NCBI GenBank assembly: GCA_003260345.1
Contig: MORC01000001.1
Location: 619,335 to 683,334, forward strand
Direction of reading: 5' to 3'
DNA: 64,000 nucleotides
DNA from: Candidatus Gracilibacteria bacterium GN02-873
GTDB taxonomy: Bacteria > Patescibacteriota > Gracilibacteria > BD1-5 > UBA2023
Positions within the stretch are counted from its first letter, which is position 1, and each line of letters opens with the position of its first letter. The notes under the pieces are model-generated. The model did not search any database and was not told the origin of the DNA. It saw only the letters and a list, made by a program, of their open reading frames with translations. A program made the position numbers and the translations under genes. Shown piece by piece: positions 59,976-64,000 of the stretch.

Positions 59976-60383
59976 ATGAACGGAAATTTTGATGTCATTA
60001 CACGAAACATAGAAAGCACGATACGAGAGAGTGCCGAGAGCGCGATGAGACGCAGCCTTGAAGAACTCAAAGAAAAAATCGATGAGTATACGCCAGAAGA
60101 CACATACAACCTTACAAAAAATAACCGAATTCGCGAGGGAGAGTGGTCAGGCGATAGATTAGTCGGAAAAGTGGAAAACTCTTCACAATACGCCGTATAT
60201 GTAGAATATTGACGCACGAGAACAGGCAGAGCGTCGAATTATTATAAGGCGGGTGGACGCAGGCGATGAGGTAAGCCATTCTATCGTGGCGTGGGTGTGA
60301 GGATGTATGCACGAGCGAAAGATGAACTTTCAGGGAAGATTGTGAAGAATTTTGAGGGGTTGGGGCGTGCGGTTATCAGATAA
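59976..60383 (+). CDS. HK97 gp10-like head-tail joining protein, 135 aa
   Basis: ATG 59976; with two TGA glycines it ends in TAA 60381-60383. ESAMRRSLEELKEKIDEYTP, then YNLTKNNRIREGEWSGDRLV and YAVYVEYGRTRTG, is the pattern of the HK97 gp10/neck family, where the Gly after VEY is conserved and here coded by TGA. Confidence 0.7.
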
Positions 60384-60482
60384 TTTTTTTGTATGTTTTT
60401 TGATATTTGTTTTTTATTTTTTCAAAAATTATGTAAAATTATTTCAGAATTATTTTTTTATTTCTTTTTTTAAAAATTGACT

Positions 60483-60863
60483 ATGAAAGTACTTTTCCCT
60501 CTTTTCGATGAAATCAGAAAAATCCCCGAACTTAATGGACGATTTACGAAAAATCCACCCGTGAAGGTGGTTGGATTTCCGTATGCGTTTGCTCACACGG
60601 TTGGAAAAATTCAGGAAGTAAAAAGCGATGATGAGGTGCTACTCTATAAGCAGGCTCGTATTGGTGTAAGGCTTGTAGACACAGAAGAAAAAACCGAAGA
60701 AGATTTGAGAAATCTTTTTGAAAAAATTGAAAAATTATTCCTTGAATACCAGTCGGATGATATCTTGCACATACACAAGGATACGGACGGACAATACTTT
60801 GACGCCGATGCAGAAAATTCGGACACGATGCTTGAAAAGGATTTTATTGTGAAGTTTTTTTAA
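60483..60863 (+). CDS. tail completion-like protein, 126 aa
   Basis: I start at ATG 60483. Alpha/beta pattern (NPPVKVVGFPYAFAHTVGKI, then VRLVDTEEK) fits the tail terminator family in this position. The stop overlaps a terminator. Confidence 0.55.
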   Translation: MKVLFPLFDEIRKIPELNGRFTKNPPVKVVGFPYAFAHTVGKIQEVKSDDEVLLYKQARIGVRLVDTEEKTEEDLRNLFEKIEKLFLEYQSDDILHIHKDTDGQYFDADAENSDTMLEKDFIVKFF

Positions 60864-60889
60864 TATCTCAAAAAGAGATATTTTTTATT
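60862..60889 (+). terminator. terminator
   Basis: AATATCTC (60862-60869), loop AAAAA, GAGATATT (60875-60882), T-rich run. Confidence 0.85.
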
Positions 60890-60958
60890 TTTTACTAAAT
60901 TTTGCATTTTGTCGTTATTTATGTATAATATCAAAAATAAATGTTATTTTTATTCAGT

Positions 60959-61111
60959 ATGTTTGTATTTATTTTATTTTTTCTTTGCTATATCGCGTTC
61001 GCTGGCAATGACTGGCGAATTGATGGCTCAATTGGAACTTTTTTGCGTATTTTCTTTTGGAGTATTCCTATTTTTGCGATTATTTTGGCTTCGTTTTCTT
61101 ATATTGCTTAA
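60959..61111 (+). CDS. small phage membrane protein, 50 aa
   Basis: ATG 60959 to TAA 61109-61111 with two membrane-like segments around FAGNDWRIDGSIGTF. A competing frame from 60921 to 61118 also codes a hydrophobic peptide; I prefer this one for its more ordinary composition. It ends 13 nt before the next gene. Confidence 0.4.
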   Translation: MFVFILFFLCYIAFAGNDWRIDGSIGTFLRIFFWSIPIFAIILASFSYIA

Positions 61112-61124
61112 TTTTTAATTTTTT

Positions 61125-61826
61125 ATGACTGTTAAAAAATTCTTGTCTATTTTTTTAATTCTTTGTGTTATAGCAGTTATTGCTTCCCTGCTGGAAACTA
61201 AATACTATGAACCTGAGTTAGTGGTTCATACTGGTGGAATTACACAAAAAGGAAAAGACCTTATTCTTCCTGAATATATGACGGGCTATACTCTGCAAGT
61301 TTCAGCTTCGTGAGCGACGAATATTATTATCGACGGAATTACTTTTACTGGAAGCGAAGCAAGCGCGACTATTCCTCTATATGATCCGAAAAAAAATATT
61401 GTTATAACGGCTAAAAATCCAAGATTTTCGACGGAAAAAACCTATAATATTATTCGTCCATTATCGGAAGAAGAAACGGCGAAAAAAGAAAAAGAAGAGG
61501 CAGAAAAACAGAAAAAAATTGAAGAGAAAAAAATGCTTGAAAAAATGAAACAGGAAGAGAAAGAAAAAAACACAGCCGAGGCTGAAAAAATCAAAAAGCG
61601 ATACGAGGATATTGCTAAAAATGGATACATTCACGAAATCAAGTGAGAATTGCACGACAGAGATTTCGTGCAAGTCGATTCAGATTTTGAAAAATCCCCT
61701 GACGGATCTATGCAGGTTGTTGAAACTTTCCAAAAAAAGGAAGGTATATTCACAATTACAATTCGTCTTGCTGGTTCGTATGATATTGACACACATTATT
61801 ACCGCGTAAATGTTACTTTTGAGTAA
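61125..61826 (+). CDS. phage protein with N-terminal helix and coiled coil, 233 aa
   Basis: With two TGA glycines the frame runs from ATG 61125 to TAA 61824-61826. A hydrophobic N-terminus (about residues 6-24) is followed by a PEGA-like beta segment (YTLQVSASGATNIIIDGITF), a Lys/Glu coiled coil (about 105-165) and a beta-rich C-terminus. It could be a lipid- or membrane-anchored tail-region protein. Function unknown. Confidence 0.55.
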
Positions 61827-61889
61827 AAATTCGTGCGGTTAATAAAAAAAGATATAGTAGTAAATGCTATATCTTTTTATTTTGCGTTT

Positions 61890-62444
61890 ATGTTTTACCC
61901 GCACCGAAAAATTTTCACTATTCCTCTAACTATCAAAAAGAAATGGAGAAAAAATCAGACATTTTTTTTAAAAATTCCGCAGGCTACTATTCGTGAGCGT
62001 TCAGAACTATCGATGATGAAAGATGATGAAAAAATAAAATTTTTCATACAAAAATTGAGCGACTGGGGTGCTGGAAATAAGGCTTTCTCAATTTATAAAA
62101 GCCTTGGGAAAAATTTCCTCGAAATCATTAAACCATATTTTTTCTTTTCGTATTCTATTGAAAAAATTCCTGAAAGCGTGCTTAGTCTTGGGAAAGAAGA
62201 AAAATACAAATATGATACGCCTGCTTCAACCATATTCGCGACTGTATCACAAGAATACTGAATTGAACCGCAAGAATTACTCAATTATACGATGGACGAA
62301 TTAGAGTTCTTATTGAATGCGTTGCATTATAAGAATTTGAACGACGAGCAGAAAGCAGAATTACAACGCTTACAGAATATCGGACAAATTTCTGATATAA
62401 AAAATTCGCTCGATGAGCAACTCACTTCACTCGATAATTTTTAA
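61890..62444 (+). CDS. tail assembly chaperone-like protein, 184 aa
   Basis: I start at ATG 61890; an upstream in-frame ATG at 61833 lies in AT-rich spacer. One TGA glycine, TAA 62442-62444. Position directly before the tape-measure gene and size fit a gpG/gpT-type chaperone. An end-of-gene frameshift product was looked for but no obvious slippery site was found. Confidence 0.5.
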
Positions 62445-62453
62445 AAATTTTTT

Positions 62454-64000
62454 ATGGAAACACAAGGAATAAATCTCGAACTTTCCCTTGATACTGGAAA
62501 ATTCAAAAAATGATTGGAAGAATCTCGTTATGAGTTCGAAAAAATGGAAAAACGGCTTGATAGCGACCATTATTTCCGTTTGTCAGTAAACAAAAATTTG
62601 CTTCAAGAAAATATTAAACAAGCCAAAGAATTACTTAAAGTCGCTTTCGCTAAATGAGATAGTGTTGCGGTTGCGAATATTCAGGTTGATCTTGATAAAA
62701 TGGAGCGCGAGTTACAAATTGCGAAAATGAAAATGCGAAACTTCGTCAATACTGGTGATGAGGGCGTTTCTGTATTGGGGAAAATGTTTGATAAAGTTGG
62801 AGAAAAGGCGGGAAATGCTATCGAAAAAATGCGGACCGATCTAATGAAAATGTGAAAATCAACGAAAGAAGTAGACAAATTGCAAAATTCTCTTCAAAAA
62901 CTCAATTATGAGTTCAATAATGGGAAAAAATCGCAAGCAGAATATTATAATGAACTTGGGAAGATAGAGAAGCAAATGGAAAAAATGAACTCTGGTTGAT
63001 TTTGGAAAAATATCAGCAATAGTCGCTTACTTGCTGGGCTTGGTGGGATTTCTTTTTTGTGAAATTCGTTCGAAAAAGCAAAAGAATATGGAACTATGAT
63101 ACAGCGTGCTGGGGTTATTGCTGGGGGGACAAAATCAGAAGTAGATGAACTTCGAAAATCAGTTCTTGATCTATCGAACGCAACAGGGATTTCAAATATA
63201 GAACTTGCAACAACCGCCGAAACTCTTGCTTCGGCTGGTATAGAAATGAAAAAAATTCCTGACTTCCTTGATACTATTACTCGTGCATCAGTGGCGTCAG
63301 GGGCTAATACTTCATCAGTATTCGAGGGGTTGCAAGCCGTTATCAATGGGTATGGCTATAAGATTGAGGACGCGATGGCTATATCGGACCTATTTTTCCG
63401 TGCAAACGCACAAGGGACAATTTCTATTGAGAATTTATCAAAAGAAATTGGAACGGTTGTGCCTATTGCGAATGCTGGTAATGTGTCGCTTCGAGAATTG
63501 ATGGCAGGATTTTCCACGCTTACTGGTGTTACTGGGAATGCGAGTGAGGTTGCAACTCAATTGAAGGGGGCTATTCAGTCAATCGTTGCCCCATCAGCAG
63601 AAGGTGCAAAAGCAATGCAGGCTCTTGGTGTTGAATACGGGGCGAATGCTATCGCAGCGAAAGGGCTTGGTGGAGTTATGCAGGACTTATATGAAAAAGC
63701 ACAAGGAAATCCTGAACTTATTAAGGCAATGATACCAGAGGTTCGTGCGCTTACGGCTGTATTGGCTCTTGGTGGCGAGCAGTCAGGAACTTTCGCAGAA
63801 AATCTAAAAGGATTACAGGATGCTGTCGGTGATACAAATAACGCCTTTGAGCAATATACACAAAGTGATGAATTTCGTGTACAAAGAGGTATCAATGCTT
63901 GGGAAAATTTTAAAACTTCCGTCGGATCAATTTTACTCGGCTTCCTAAGTTCGGTTGCTGATATTTTCGTTACTATCGGCGAGCAGATTATGGGGGTTGT
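62454..64000 (+). CDS. tail tape measure protein, N-terminal part
   Basis: ATG 62454 and open to the window end (515 codons seen), with several TGA glycines. An N-terminal coiled coil (about residues 1-175) is followed by the TMP core with SNATGISNIELATTAETLAS, TRASVASGANTSSVFEGLQA and VGNVSLRELMAGFSTLTGV-like segments (TP901-type tape measure). It sets tail length and takes part in DNA ejection. The C-terminus is outside the window. Confidence 0.88.

Noticed and set aside
60921..61118. Alternative small membrane-protein frame
   Set aside because: It overlaps the 60959-61111 frame. Its composition (runs of Phe, Leu and Tyr) is less protein-like, though I cannot exclude it.
61632..61645. 14-base match to spacer 3
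   Set aside because: Only the PAM-distal half matches and the rest differs, so it is not a credible protospacer.

Overview
The window reads as part of a Gracilibacteria/Absconditabacteria-type (CPR/Patescibacteria) genome that uses genetic code 25, in which UGA is glycine. Many clear protein families are split by in-frame TGA. Reading TGA as Gly restores full-length proteins: Cas12a with 12 TGA, an alpha-2-macroglobulin with 16, plus Mfd, Cas1, Cas4, MutY, RsmB-like, DNA methyltransferases, TerL and others. Every CDS I could close ends in TAA or TAG. The DNA is very AT-rich. A release factor gene with RF1 features (prfA) is present; a tRNA-Gly(UCA) is not in the window. I cannot separate Gracilibacteria from Absconditabacteria by eye.

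Layout. 1-26.9 kb is chromosomal: two small unknown genes, an MFS transporter behind a possible attenuator, a minus-strand set (giant alpha-2-macroglobulin, nrdR, a helicase-half-only PriA-like protein), mutY, a minus-strand set der - membrane protein - ftsH, an RsmB-like methyltransferase, an anchored surface protein, frr-mfd, two exported proteins (one with eight Cys-x11-Cys modules), and a CHASE2 adenylate/guanylate cyclase. 27.0-35.0 kb is a complete type V-A CRISPR-Cas locus: cas12a, a PIN-domain ORF that reads in frame into cas4, cas1, cas2, a leader, and an array of 27 full repeats plus one truncated repeat. A 51-aa acidic gene, a degraded ORF and prfA follow.

From about 36.8 kb to the window end lies a tailed phage or prophage. 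It begins at a tRNA-Leu(CAA) that has only its 5' half. It carries many small early genes, a Sak4/AAA_24-type ATPase, an initiator-like gene containing iterons and an AT-rich palindrome, PD-(D/E)XK nucleases, a C5-cytosine methyltransferase, a tRNA-Ile, a ParB-methyltransferase fusion, a SpeD-like protein, then TerS, TerL, portal, scaffold, capsid, connector and tail genes up to a truncated tape-measure gene. No integrase or lysis gene is visible, so the other end is outside the window. The phage uses the same recoded TGA.

CRISPR and phage appear linked. Spacers 11 and 12 match one small phage gene (50352-50780) at 27/28 and 25/27 positions, on the same strand, with TTTC and TTTA PAMs. Spacer 1 matches the portal start at 25/27 but next to a poor PAM (TATC). 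Upstream of that small gene the phage has a promoter-to-terminator noncoding segment whose 5' end resembles the Cas12a crRNA handle at 16 of 19 positions, including a compensatory base pair. It is a candidate RNA-based anti-CRISPR and the most interesting signal in the window.
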